Assembly (NCBI GenBank): GCA_003248805.1
Contig: QFQY01000031.1
Coordinates: 1-53,588 of the forward strand
Reading direction: 5' to 3'
Length of the DNA stretch: 53,588 nucleotides
Origin: Chelatococcus sp.
Lineage (GTDB): Bacteria > Pseudomonadota > Alphaproteobacteria > Rhizobiales > Beijerinckiaceae
A program made the position numbers and the translations under genes. Of the stretch, positions 1 to 7,241 are shown in pieces. Every line of letters starts with the position of its first letter. The first letter of the stretch is position 1. The notes beneath the pieces were generated by a model, which made no database searches, was not told the DNA's origin, and was given only the letters and a program-made list of their open reading frames with translations.

Positions 1-2
1 CG

Positions 3-329
3 ATCCAGCAGCTCGACAAGGTCACCCAGCAGAACGCCGCCGCCTCCGAGGAGGTCTCCGCCACCTCCGAGGAGCTCGCCGCCCAGGCCGAGCAACTGCA
101 GAGCACCATCGCCTTCTTCCGGCTCGGCAACGAGGGCGGGGCCGCCGTGGCGCAGCCCTCCGTCGATCGCGCGGTAAAGCAGCTGCGTGGCAAGGCCTCC
201 GCGATGGCCAGCGCCGCGCAGCCGAGAAAGGCCGCTCCCTCATCGACGAAGAAGGTCTCCAATGGAGGCTTCGCCTTCGATCTCGACGGCGGCGAGGACA
301 ACGAGGACCGGGCCTTCATCCGCTCCTGA
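3..329 (+). CDS. methyl-accepting chemotaxis protein, C-terminal part only
   Basis: This is the 3' end of a chemotaxis receptor gene whose start lies before the window; the frame opens at base 3. The visible protein begins IQQLDKVTQQNAAASEE and continues with VSATSEELAAQAEQL, the classical helix of the receptor signalling domain that carries methylation sites. It is followed by a roughly 60-residue low-complexity tail rich in Ala, Ser and Lys. The tail ends without the NWETF-type pentapeptide that tethers CheR and CheB in enteric receptors. cheW begins 83 bp downstream on the same strand, so this receptor probably heads or belongs to the same chemotaxis cluster. The signal it senses cannot be inferred from this part. 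Confidence 0.9.
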   Translation: MQQLDKVTQQNAAASEEVSATSEELAAQAEQLQSTIAFFRLGNEGGAAVAQPSVDRAVKQLRGKASAMASAAQPRKAAPSSTKKVSNGGFAFDLDGGEDNEDRAFIRS

Positions 330-412
330 CCCTTCGCCCGGCATCGCCTCGGGCGACGCCGGGCTTCCCCACCGCATATCGACAGACCGCATTCTCCTGT
401 CCGGAGGCCGCA

Positions 413-889
413 ATGGCTGAAAACGCCCAGTACCTGACACTCGGGATCGACGAGGAGATCTTCGGGATCGACATCGCAAATGTCCGGGAAATCCTCGACA
501 TGCGTCCGGTCTCGAAACTGCCGCACGCCCCCGAATTCCTTCTCGGCATGATCGACGTCCGCGGGACCGGCTTCCCGATCGTCGACCTGCGCACCAAGCT
601 CGGCCTGCCCCGCGTGGCGCCGACGGAGGCGACCCGCATCATCATCCTCGACGTGCCGGTGAAGGGCCGTATCCTCGGGGTCGGCTTCGTCGCGGACCGC
701 GTCTTCGAGGTGACGAGCCTCGATGCGGGCCAGACGGAGTCGCCGCCGGACGTGGGCGGCCGCTGGCAGTCCCGCTACATCGCCGGCATCGGCCGCAAGA
801 GCGAGGCGTTCGTCGTCGTGCTCGATCTCGCCCGGCTGATGGAGAGCGATGAACTACCGCTGCCGAGCCTGGCGAGCGACGCGGCATGA
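413..889 (+). CDS. cheW: chemotaxis coupling protein CheW
   Basis: The 158-residue product is a single CheW domain, the cytoplasmic adaptor that couples receptors to the CheA kinase. It opens with YLTLGIDEEIFGIDI and the REILDM segment, followed by LLGMIDVRGTGFPIVDLR, the most conserved part of the family. The length is normal for CheW. The start ATG has a strong GGAGG ribosome site six bases upstream. Its end overlaps the cheR start (ATGA type, 4 bp), so the two are translationally coupled. No cheA is visible; it may lie upstream of the window. Confidence 0.95.
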   Translation: MAENAQYLTLGIDEEIFGIDIANVREILDMRPVSKLPHAPEFLLGMIDVRGTGFPIVDLRTKLGLPRVAPTEATRIIILDVPVKGRILGVGFVADRVFEVTSLDAGQTESPPDVGGRWQSRYIAGIGRKSEAFVVVLDLARLMESDELPLPSLASDAA

Positions 890-1806
890 GCGCGAGCCCA
901 GCGACTGCCAAGACTTCGACGCCCCTGTTGGAAGATCATCTCGACGAGAAGCACTTCGCGGCCATCGCCAGCCTCGTCGAGCGCAGGGCGGGGATCAAGC
1001 TGCCGACGACCAAGCGGACCATGGTCGAGGGGCGTTTGCGCAAGCGCGTGCGCTGCCTCGGTCTGTCCGGCCTCAAGGCCTATGGGCGGCATCTCTTCGA
1101 CGAACAGGGACTGGAGAGCGAACTCGTCCACCTGATCGACTGCGTCACCACGAACAAGACGGATTTCTTCCGCGAGCCGAGCCACTTCACCTTTCTGCGC
1201 GACGTAGCCGTGCCGGAACTGGTGCGCCAGCGCGGCGCGCGCCCGACGAATCTGAAGATCTGGAGCGCCGCCTGCTCCACCGGCGCCGAGGCCTACACCA
1301 TCGCCATGGTGATGCAGGACCTCTTGGCCGGCTCCCGCACGGCGGCGCAGAAGGAGATTCGCTTCTCCATCCTCGGCACCGACATCTCCACCGAGGTCCT
1401 GCGCGTGGCGCGCACGGCGGTCTATCCGTCCGCATTCGTCGAGCCGGTGCCGGCGCCGATGCAGCAGCGCTACCTCATGCGCTCGCGCGATGCCTCGCAG
1501 GACCTGGTGCGGATCGTGCCCGAGCTGCGGCGCCGGGCGCGCTTCGAGCATCTGAACCTGATGGACGAGGCCTATCCCTTCGACCGGGACGTCGACGTCA
1601 TCTTCTGCCGCAACGTGCTGATCTATTTCGATCGGCCGACCCAGCTCGCCGTGATCGCTCGCCTCGCCTCGCATCTGCGCCCCGGCGGCTACCTGCTGCT
1701 CGGCCATTCCGAATCGATGGCCGGCAGCGGCATCCCCAGCCTGCGCTCGGTGGGCCCGACGATCTATCAGGCGGAAACGAGCAGCCTCAGGAGGCCTTCG
1801 CCATGA
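886..1806 (+). CDS. cheR: chemotaxis methyltransferase CheR
   Basis: This 306-residue S-adenosylmethionine-dependent enzyme methylates glutamates on chemotaxis receptors and opposes CheB. The N-terminal helical domain includes the substrate loop around KLPTTKRTMVEGRLRKR. The SAM-binding core has WSAACSTGAEAYTIAM (about residues 126-141) and FCRNVLIYFD late in the domain, both typical of CheR. It overlaps cheW by 4 bp and cheB by 4 bp, a tight cotranscribed series. The length is somewhat above E. coli CheR, and nothing appears missing. Confidence 0.95.
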   Translation: MSASPATAKTSTPLLEDHLDEKHFAAIASLVERRAGIKLPTTKRTMVEGRLRKRVRCLGLSGLKAYGRHLFDEQGLESELVHLIDCVTTNKTDFFREPSHFTFLRDVAVPELVRQRGARPTNLKIWSAACSTGAEAYTIAMVMQDLLAGSRTAAQKEIRFSILGTDISTEVLRVARTAVYPSAFVEPVPAPMQQRYLMRSRDASQDLVRIVPELRRRARFEHLNLMDEAYPFDRDVDVIFCRNVLIYFDRPTQLAVIARLASHLRPGGYLLLGHSESMAGSGIPSLRSVGPTIYQAETSSLRRPSP

Positions 1807-2906
1807 ACCGCCCCCCCATCCGCGTTCTCATCGTCGACGATTCGGCGTCCGTCAGGCAGGTCCTGAGCTCGATCCTGACCGAGTCGCCGGGCATCGAGGT
1901 CATGGGAACGGCCGCCGACGCCTTCGCGGCGGCCCGGCGCCTGCAGAACGAGCTGCCCGACGTCATAATCCTCGACATCGAGATGCCGGGGATGGACGGG
2001 CTGACCTTCCTGCGCAAGATCATGGCGCAGCGCCCCATTCCGGTGATCATCTGCTCGACCCTGACCGAGGCCGGCTCGCGGACGCTGTTCGACGCCATGG
2101 AGGCCGGCGCGGTCGAGGTGCTGCCCAAGCCCCGCATCGACACGCGCAACGCCCTGATGGAAACGGCCGACCGCCTGCGCCACGCCGTCCGCGCGGCGGC
2201 CCAGGCCAAGCTGCGGCCGCGCGAGACGCGCGCCTCCATGCAGGTCGAGAAGAAGCTCACGGCCGACGTCATCATGCCGCCGCCGGTGCTCGGGCGCGTC
2301 AGGCACAAGACCGAGCGCATCGTCTGCATCGGCATCTCGACGGGTGGCACGGAGACGCTGCGCGAGGTGCTGGAAGCGATGCCGGCGCACTGCCCCGGCA
2401 TCGCGATCGTCCAGCATATGCCGGAGAAGTTCACGGCCGCGTTCGCGCGCCGGCTGAACGGCATCTGCGCCATGGAGATCAAGGAGGCGGAGGACGGCGA
2501 CGAGGTCACGACCGGCCGCGTCCTGATCGCGCCCGGCAACCGCCACATGCTGCTGCAGCGGGCCGGCCAGCAATACCGCGTCGCGATCAAGGACGGACCG
2601 CACGTCTCGCGCCATCGCCCGTCGGTCGACGTGCTGTTCCGCTCGGCCGCGCAATACGCCGGCAGCAACGCCCTGGGCATCATCATGACCGGCATGGGCG
2701 ACGACGGAGCCCGCGGCCTCCTCGAAATGCGCAAGGCCGGAGCCCGTACGCTGGCGCAGGACGAGGAGAGCAGCGTCGTCTTCGGCATGCCGAAGGAGGC
2801 GATCGAGCTCGGCGCGGCGGAACGGATCGTCAAGCTCTCTCGTGTAGCTCAGGAGATCATGGCCTGGCCGCAGGCCGGCGGCGCCGACCAGTCGGGCGCG
2901 GCTTGA
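1803..2906 (+). CDS. cheB: chemotaxis response regulator protein-glutamate methylesterase CheB
   Basis: This 367-residue two-domain protein removes methyl groups from receptors. Residues 1-120 are a receiver domain with acidic pocket VDD at 11-13 and the phospho-acceptor Asp58 in IILDIEMPGMDG. A linker of about 60 residues follows. The C-terminal methylesterase domain shows all three catalytic regions: the serine in IGISTGGTETL, the histidine in IVQHMPEKF and the aspartate in GMGDDGARGL. The open frame continues far upstream antiparallel to nothing real, but ATG 1803 overlaps the cheR stop and begins exactly at the receiver strand, so it is chosen. Confidence 0.95.
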   Translation: MNRPPIRVLIVDDSASVRQVLSSILTESPGIEVMGTAADAFAAARRLQNELPDVIILDIEMPGMDGLTFLRKIMAQRPIPVIICSTLTEAGSRTLFDAMEAGAVEVLPKPRIDTRNALMETADRLRHAVRAAAQAKLRPRETRASMQVEKKLTADVIMPPPVLGRVRHKTERIVCIGISTGGTETLREVLEAMPAHCPGIAIVQHMPEKFTAAFARRLNGICAMEIKEAEDGDEVTTGRVLIAPGNRHMLLQRAGQQYRVAIKDGPHVSRHRPSVDVLFRSAAQYAGSNALGIIMTGMGDDGARGLLEMRKAGARTLAQDEESSVVFGMPKEAIELGAAERIVKLSRVAQEIMAWPQAGGADQSGAA

Positions 2907-2932
2907 ACGAAGTGGCAGCGGGTGGGAGCGTG

Positions 2933-4669
2933 ATGAGTGGAGCTGCGACATTCCAGACGAGGCTGATCGCCTCGCTCGACGGGCATGCCCGCGAGATCGA
3001 TACGACCTTCGCCACGGCCGGCCGGCATCTCGGCGAAGGGCTGGGCCTGTTCGAGGCGCTGAAGGAGCGGCTCGCAGCGCTCTCCGGCGAACTCTCGGGC
3101 AGCGAGATCGGGGAGGCGGGCGCGACATTGTCCCGGCTCGCCGAGGAGTTGCGCCCCCTGAAGGAGGCGCTCGCCGGGGAAACGCATTCGCTCCAGGAGA
3201 TCGCGAGCCACAGCACCACAGCCGGACAGGCGCTCGAACGGCTGCTCGAGCATATGCGGCTGATCACGATCCTGGCCCGGAGCGCCCGGATCGAATCCGT
3301 GTCCGTTCAGGGCGTGGGGCGCGACTTCGGCGATTTCGCCAACGAGATCGTCACGCTGACCAGCCAGGCCCAGCGCACCATCGAGTCCTGCGCCCGCGAC
3401 CATCACCATCTGAGCGCACTCCTGACATCCGCCCTCGCCGCGCAGCGCGACTTCGAGAGCCGCTACGGCACCGCCCTCTGGGCGTTGGCCGACAAGCTCG
3501 GCCTCACGCTCGCGGAGGTCGACGATCGCCAGCGGCGCAGCCTTTCCCTCGCCAGCGAAGCGGCCCAGCATTCCGGCAAGATCGCCGCCGCCGCCGGTGG
3601 CGCGATCATCGCGCTGCAATCGGGCGACAGCATCCGCCAGCGTCTCGAACATGCGATCGCCGGCCTCCGGCTGGGCGAGACGATGGACGATCATGCCCCC
3701 GGCACCGGCCTGGCGGAGGCCGCCCCTTATGCCCGCCAGGTGCTGCACCGGCTGGAGGCGGCGCAGCTGGAGGCGAGCGCCGAGGCTCTCGGAGAGGACG
3801 CCGAGGCGATCGAGCGCACGCTCGCGATGCTGCAGGACGACACGCTCTCGCTGATCGGCATGGTGCGCTCGCTCTACAGCGGCGACGGCGACGATGCGGG
3901 TTCCTTCCTGGCGGAACTCGAGAGCGACCTGGCCCGCGCCTCCGACCTGCTCGGCAAATGCGACAGTGCGCGCGCGGGCATCGACCGGGTCGCCCAGGCC
4001 CTGACCGGCCTGCTCGACACCTGTCAGGACACCGTGGAGGCGCTGGCCGCCACCGTCTCGAACATCGTGCTGATCGGCATGAACGCCGGCCTGCGCGCCG
4101 CGCGCATCGGCACCGGCGGGCGCAGTCTCGTGGTGATCGCACAGGAGCTCAAATTCGCCGCCGACCTCGTCGCCGAGGATGCTCGGCGGCTGACGCCCAC
4201 CTTCGAACGGATGCAGGAGGCGTCCGCCGGGCTCAAGCGCGAGGATCGCTTCGACGCCGCCCATTTCGCCGCGCTCGACCAGGCCATGACCGCCGCGCTC
4301 GGCGTGATGCGCGAGACCGCCGCGCGGCTCGGCACCGAACTGCAGAGGCTGCTGCGCGAAGGCGGGGCGTTCTGCTCCGTCGTCGGCCAGGCCCGGCTCG
4401 GCTTCTCGAATGCCGGCGCGATGAGCGACTCCATTGCATCGGCTGCCCATGAGCTGACGCGGCCGCTCGGCGCTGCCGCGGCGCCCGATACGGCGACGGC
4501 CGGGCAGGTCGCGGATTGGCTGAAGCGGGAAATCTGGCCGCGCTACACCATGTCGGCGGAACGCAGCATCCATCTCGCCATTGTCGAGAGCTGCTGCGGA
4601 GGCGGCGCTGCCGCCGTGGCGACCCCCGAGCCGGAAGCGGCGGACGCGCTCGACGACATCCTGTTCTGA
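2933..4669 (+). CDS. cytoplasmic receptor-like (MCP-derived) chemotaxis protein
   Basis: The 578-residue product is predicted to be almost all helical, with no signal peptide or membrane segment. Two stretches resemble the hairpin tip of chemotaxis receptors. Around residues 110-147, ITILARSARIESVSVQG leads into GRDFGDFANEIVTL. Around 376-413, NIVLIGMNAGLRAARIGT leads into GRSLVVIAQELKF. Both recall the family pattern NAAIEAARAGE...GRGFAVVAxEVR, but conserved Glu and Ala positions are changed. A TTG at 2903 overlapping the cheB stop could also start the protein; ATG 2933 is preferred because GGGAG precedes it. Its position after cheB suggests a role in the same pathway; the precise function is unknown. 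Confidence 0.65.
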   Translation: MSGAATFQTRLIASLDGHAREIDTTFATAGRHLGEGLGLFEALKERLAALSGELSGSEIGEAGATLSRLAEELRPLKEALAGETHSLQEIASHSTTAGQALERLLEHMRLITILARSARIESVSVQGVGRDFGDFANEIVTLTSQAQRTIESCARDHHHLSALLTSALAAQRDFESRYGTALWALADKLGLTLAEVDDRQRRSLSLASEAAQHSGKIAAAAGGAIIALQSGDSIRQRLEHAIAGLRLGETMDDHAPGTGLAEAAPYARQVLHRLEAAQLEASAEALGEDAEAIERTLAMLQDDTLSLIGMVRSLYSGDGDDAGSFLAELESDLARASDLLGKCDSARAGIDRVAQALTGLLDTCQDTVEALAATVSNIVLIGMNAGLRAARIGTGGRSLVVIAQELKFAADLVAEDARRLTPTFERMQEASAGLKREDRFDAAHFAALDQAMTAALGVMRETAARLGTELQRLLREGGAFCSVVGQARLGFSNAGAMSDSIASAAHELTRPLGAAAAPDTATAGQVADWLKREIWPRYTMSAERSIHLAIVESCCGGGAAAVATPEPEAADALDDILF

Positions 4670-4671
4670 AC

Positions 4672-4699
4672 CGCCGCGCTCCCGCGAGGGGGCGCGGCG
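4672..4699. terminator. GC-rich stem-loop between convergent genes
   Basis: Perfect 8-bp arms CGCCGCGC (4672-4679) and GCGCGGCG (4692-4699) enclose a 12-base loop just after the receptor-like gene, which converges with cynS. There is no U-run, so rho-independent termination is uncertain. Confidence 0.35.
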
Positions 4700-4798
4700 T
4701 CGCCACTCCCGTTCGACACGGCAGCCCGGAACCGTTGCCGATCACGGTCGCGGTCCGGCGACCGGCGGGCGCGGCCGCCGGCATGCCGCGCCGTCGGC

Positions 4799-5287
4799 TC
4801 AGGCTTCCTTGAAGCCGTAGTCGGGAATGCCCTGCTCGTTGCCGTAATATTTGTAGGGCAGGAACTTGCCCGACATTCCGATCTTGACGCGGTCACCCTT
4901 CGGATTGGGCTCGCGCTCGAACTCGATGTTGAAGTCGATCGCCGACATGATGCCGTCGCCGAACTCCTCCTCGATCAGCGCCTTCCAGGCCGGGCCGTTG
5001 ACCATCACCATCTCGTAGAAGCGGTAGATCAGGGGGTCGGTCGGCGGCATCGGCGTCCCGGTGCCGCGATAGGGCACCTCGTTGAGCATCCGCTTCTCGT
5101 TCTCGGAAAGGCCGAACAGGGCGGCGGCCTTCTCGGCCAGCGGCTTGACCAGCTTCATCTGGCCGAGCAGTGCGCCGATGACCAGAACCTCGGACATCCC
5201 ACCGATCTCCTCGGTGATGTATTTCCAGGTCCACCCCTTCTCGCGCTTGATGTCGAGGATCTTCTCGGTGAGCTCTTCGCGCTTCAT
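4799..5287 (-). CDS. cynS: cyanase (cyanate hydratase)
   Basis: The enzyme converts cyanate and bicarbonate to ammonia and carbon dioxide (via carbamate) in the cytoplasm, detoxifying cyanate and releasing nitrogen. The 162-residue length suits the family. An N-terminal helical domain (1-75) precedes the compact C-terminal catalytic domain. The expected catalytic residues are present: Arg89 and Glu92 in IYRFYEMVMV and Ser115 in GIMSAIDF, matching Arg96, Glu99 and Ser122 of E. coli cyanase. An AAGGAGA site precedes the ATG. It is last in a four-gene leftward operon behind an ABC importer, 38 bp after the ATPase gene, as in the cynABDS arrangement of cyanobacteria. Confidence 0.97.
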   Translation of the reverse strand: MKREELTEKILDIKREKGWTWKYITEEIGGMSEVLVIGALLGQMKLVKPLAEKAAALFGLSENEKRMLNEVPYRGTGTPMPPTDPLIYRFYEMVMVNGPAWKALIEEEFGDGIMSAIDFNIEFEREPNPKGDRVKIGMSGKFLPYKYYGNEQGIPDYGFKEA

Positions 5288-5325
5288 GGCATGTTCTCCT
5301 TGGCAGCCGTGTTTCGATCGAACGG

Positions 5326-6222
5326 TCAGGCGACCTTGCGTCCGGCCTCGGGACCGGAGCCCCCGGAGGGGCGCACCACCGGCGGACGGCGCCGGTCGTA
5401 GCCCTCCGGAATCGCGTCCTTGAACGACTTCGAACGGGTGACGAGGAAGTCGATCAGGTGGTTGCGGATCGCGTAGTAGTCGGGATGGTGATGCACCTCG
5501 GCGCGCTTGCGCTCGCGCGGCAGCGGGTTCTCGACGATCTCGGCGATCATCGCCTGCGGGCCGTTGGTCATCAGCACGATGCGGTCGGCGAGATAGATCG
5601 CCTCGTCGACGTCATGGGTGATCATGAAGGCGGTCTGGCCGGTCTCCAGGCAGATGCGGCGCACCTCGTCCTGCAGCGTCCCGCGCGTCAGCGCGTCCAG
5701 CGCCGAGAACGGCTCGTCCATCAGCATCATCTTGGGCTCGATCGAGAGCGCCCGCGCGATGCCGACGCGCTGCTTCATGCCGCCGGACAGCTCGGAAGGC
5801 TTCTTCAGCTCCGAGCCCTTGAGCCCGACCTTCTCGATGAAGGCCATGGCGTGGGCGTTGACCTTGTCGCGGCTCCAGTCCCTGTGCCGCGCCTTCACCG
5901 CATAGGCGACATTGCCGAGCACGGTGCGCCAGGGCAGCAGGGAATGCCCCTGGAAGATCACGGCGCGGTCGAGCGAGGGGCCCGCGATGGCCTTGCCGTC
6001 GACGATCGCCGCGCCCTCGTCGGGTGCGTCGAGACCGTTGAGGATGTTGAGCACCGTCGTCTTGCCGCAGCCGGAATGGCCGATGATGCAGGCGAACTCG
6101 CCCTTCCGCATCGAGAACCACAGATCCTCGAACACGGTCGTCATGCCGCCGCCCGCTTGTCGGTAGCGCCGGGCGATGCCTTCGATGGAGATGAATTTCG
6201 GATCGCCGGTGGGGTCCTGCAC
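5326..6222 (-). CDS. ABC importer ATPase, nitrate/cyanate type (NrtD/CynD-like)
   Basis: This 298-residue ABC ATPase of the nitrate/sulfonate/bicarbonate family energises the neighbouring permease. Walker A is GHSGCGKTT (about 48-56), the signature is ELSGGMKQRV, Walker B is MMLMDEPFSALD, and the switch is MITHDVDEA. The Q-loop HSLLPWRTVLGN is typical of the NrtC/NrtD/SsuB group. The start is GTG with a GAGGAG site. The gene starts 11 bp after the permease and is followed by cynS, so cyanate is the most likely substrate. Nitrate or another small anion cannot be excluded from the ATPase alone. Confidence 0.9.
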   Translation of the reverse strand: MQDPTGDPKFISIEGIARRYRQAGGGMTTVFEDLWFSMRKGEFACIIGHSGCGKTTVLNILNGLDAPDEGAAIVDGKAIAGPSLDRAVIFQGHSLLPWRTVLGNVAYAVKARHRDWSRDKVNAHAMAFIEKVGLKGSELKKPSELSGGMKQRVGIARALSIEPKMMLMDEPFSALDALTRGTLQDEVRRICLETGQTAFMITHDVDEAIYLADRIVLMTNGPQAMIAEIVENPLPRERKRAEVHHHPDYYAIRNHLIDFLVTRSKSFKDAIPEGYDRRRPPVVRPSGGSGPEAGRKVA

Positions 6223-6232
6223 GCAGCGCTCC

Positions 6233-7078
6233 TCAATCCGGATAGGTGACGGCGCGCTGCAGCCGCGCGAGCGTCTGGTCGAGCAGCATCCCCATCACGC
6301 CAATGACGAGGATCGCCACGATCACATTGGTGATCGAGAGGTTGTTCCACTCGTTCCAGACGAAATAGCCGATGCCGGTGCCGCCCACGAGCATCTCGGC
6401 CGCGACGATGACGAGCCAGGCGATGCCGATCGAGATGCGCATGCCGGTCAGGATCGTCGGAGCCGCCGCCGGCAGGATCACGGTGAAGGCACGCTTCACC
6501 GGCCCGACCTCGAGCGTGCGGGCGACGTTGAGCCATTCCTTACGGACCGCCGAGACGCCGAAGGCGGTGTTGAGCAGCATCGGCCAGACCGAGCAGATGA
6601 AGATCACGAAGATCGCCGAGATGCTCGAATCCTTGATCGTGTAGAGAGCGAGCGGCATCCACGCCAGCGGCGAGATCGGCTTCAGGACCTGGATGAACGG
6701 GTCGAGCGCCTTCGAGAGCAGCGCCGACATGCCGATCAGGAAGCCGAGCGGCACCGCCACCAAGACCGCGAGCCCATAGCCGAGCAGGACGCGGCCCAAC
6801 GAATAGGCGAGCTGGATGCCGAGCCCCTTGTCGTTCGGCCCCTTGTCGTAGAACGGATCCTTGAGATGGCCCCAGATCGTCTTCGCGACGTCGAGCGGGC
6901 CGGGCATGGCGGATTTGCCCTGCGTGACCTGCTGGCCCATCAGCTTGGCGTATTCGGGATCGATATTGGCCGCCGGCCCCGCGCCGCCGGACTGGGTGGC
7001 GACATGCCAGGCCGTGAGGAACACGGCCAGGATCGCCAGCGAGAGCACCGCCGCGCGCAGGTTGAGGGGGAGGGTCAT
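6233..7078 (-). CDS. ABC importer permease, nitrate/cyanate type (NrtB/CynB-like)
   Basis: The 281-residue inner-membrane protein has an N-terminal membrane anchor and a core of about five further membrane segments. The cytoplasmic coupling motif EVGPVKRAFTVILPAAAP matches the EAA loop of the binding-protein-dependent permease family. The sequence PISPLAWMPLALYTIKDSS is characteristic of NrtB/SsuC relatives. It lies between the substrate-binding protein gene and the ATPase gene. A 163-bp gap upstream holds a large palindromic repeat that could uncouple its expression from the binding protein. Confidence 0.9.
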   Translation of the reverse strand: MTLPLNLRAAVLSLAILAVFLTAWHVATQSGGAGPAANIDPEYAKLMGQQVTQGKSAMPGPLDVAKTIWGHLKDPFYDKGPNDKGLGIQLAYSLGRVLLGYGLAVLVAVPLGFLIGMSALLSKALDPFIQVLKPISPLAWMPLALYTIKDSSISAIFVIFICSVWPMLLNTAFGVSAVRKEWLNVARTLEVGPVKRAFTVILPAAAPTILTGMRISIGIAWLVIVAAEMLVGGTGIGYFVWNEWNNLSITNVIVAILVIGVMGMLLDQTLARLQRAVTYPD

Positions 7079-7100
7079 GAAAATGCTCCCGCCCCATGCG

Positions 7101-7206
7101 AGCCCTCATCCTGAGGAGCCGCGTAGCGGCGTCTCGAAGGATGGTTCGGAGCGCACGGGAGCATCCTTCGAGATGCGGACTGCGTCCGCTCCTCAGGATG
7201 AGGGCT
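7101..7206. repeat. nested perfect palindromic repeat
   Basis: Outer arms AGCCCTCATCCTGAGGAGC (7101-7119) and its exact reverse complement (7188-7206) match at 19 of 19 bases. Inner arms TCTCGAAGGATG (7132-7143) and CATCCTTCGAGA (7162-7173) match at 12 of 12. The element fills most of the gap between the binding-protein and permease genes of the cyanate operon. It resembles interspersed palindromic repeats common in Hyphomicrobiales. In RNA it would fold into a long cruciform-like hairpin and could stabilise the upstream message or reduce read-through. Confidence 0.9.
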
Positions 7207-7241
7207 GAGGGTGATTGGCGATTTGAACAAGGCGGCGCGCC

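Noticed and set aside
849..1802. Open frame extending upstream of cheB through cheR
   Set aside because: It overlaps the well-supported cheR in another frame, and its translation is Arg/Pro-rich nonsense. cheB begins at 1803.
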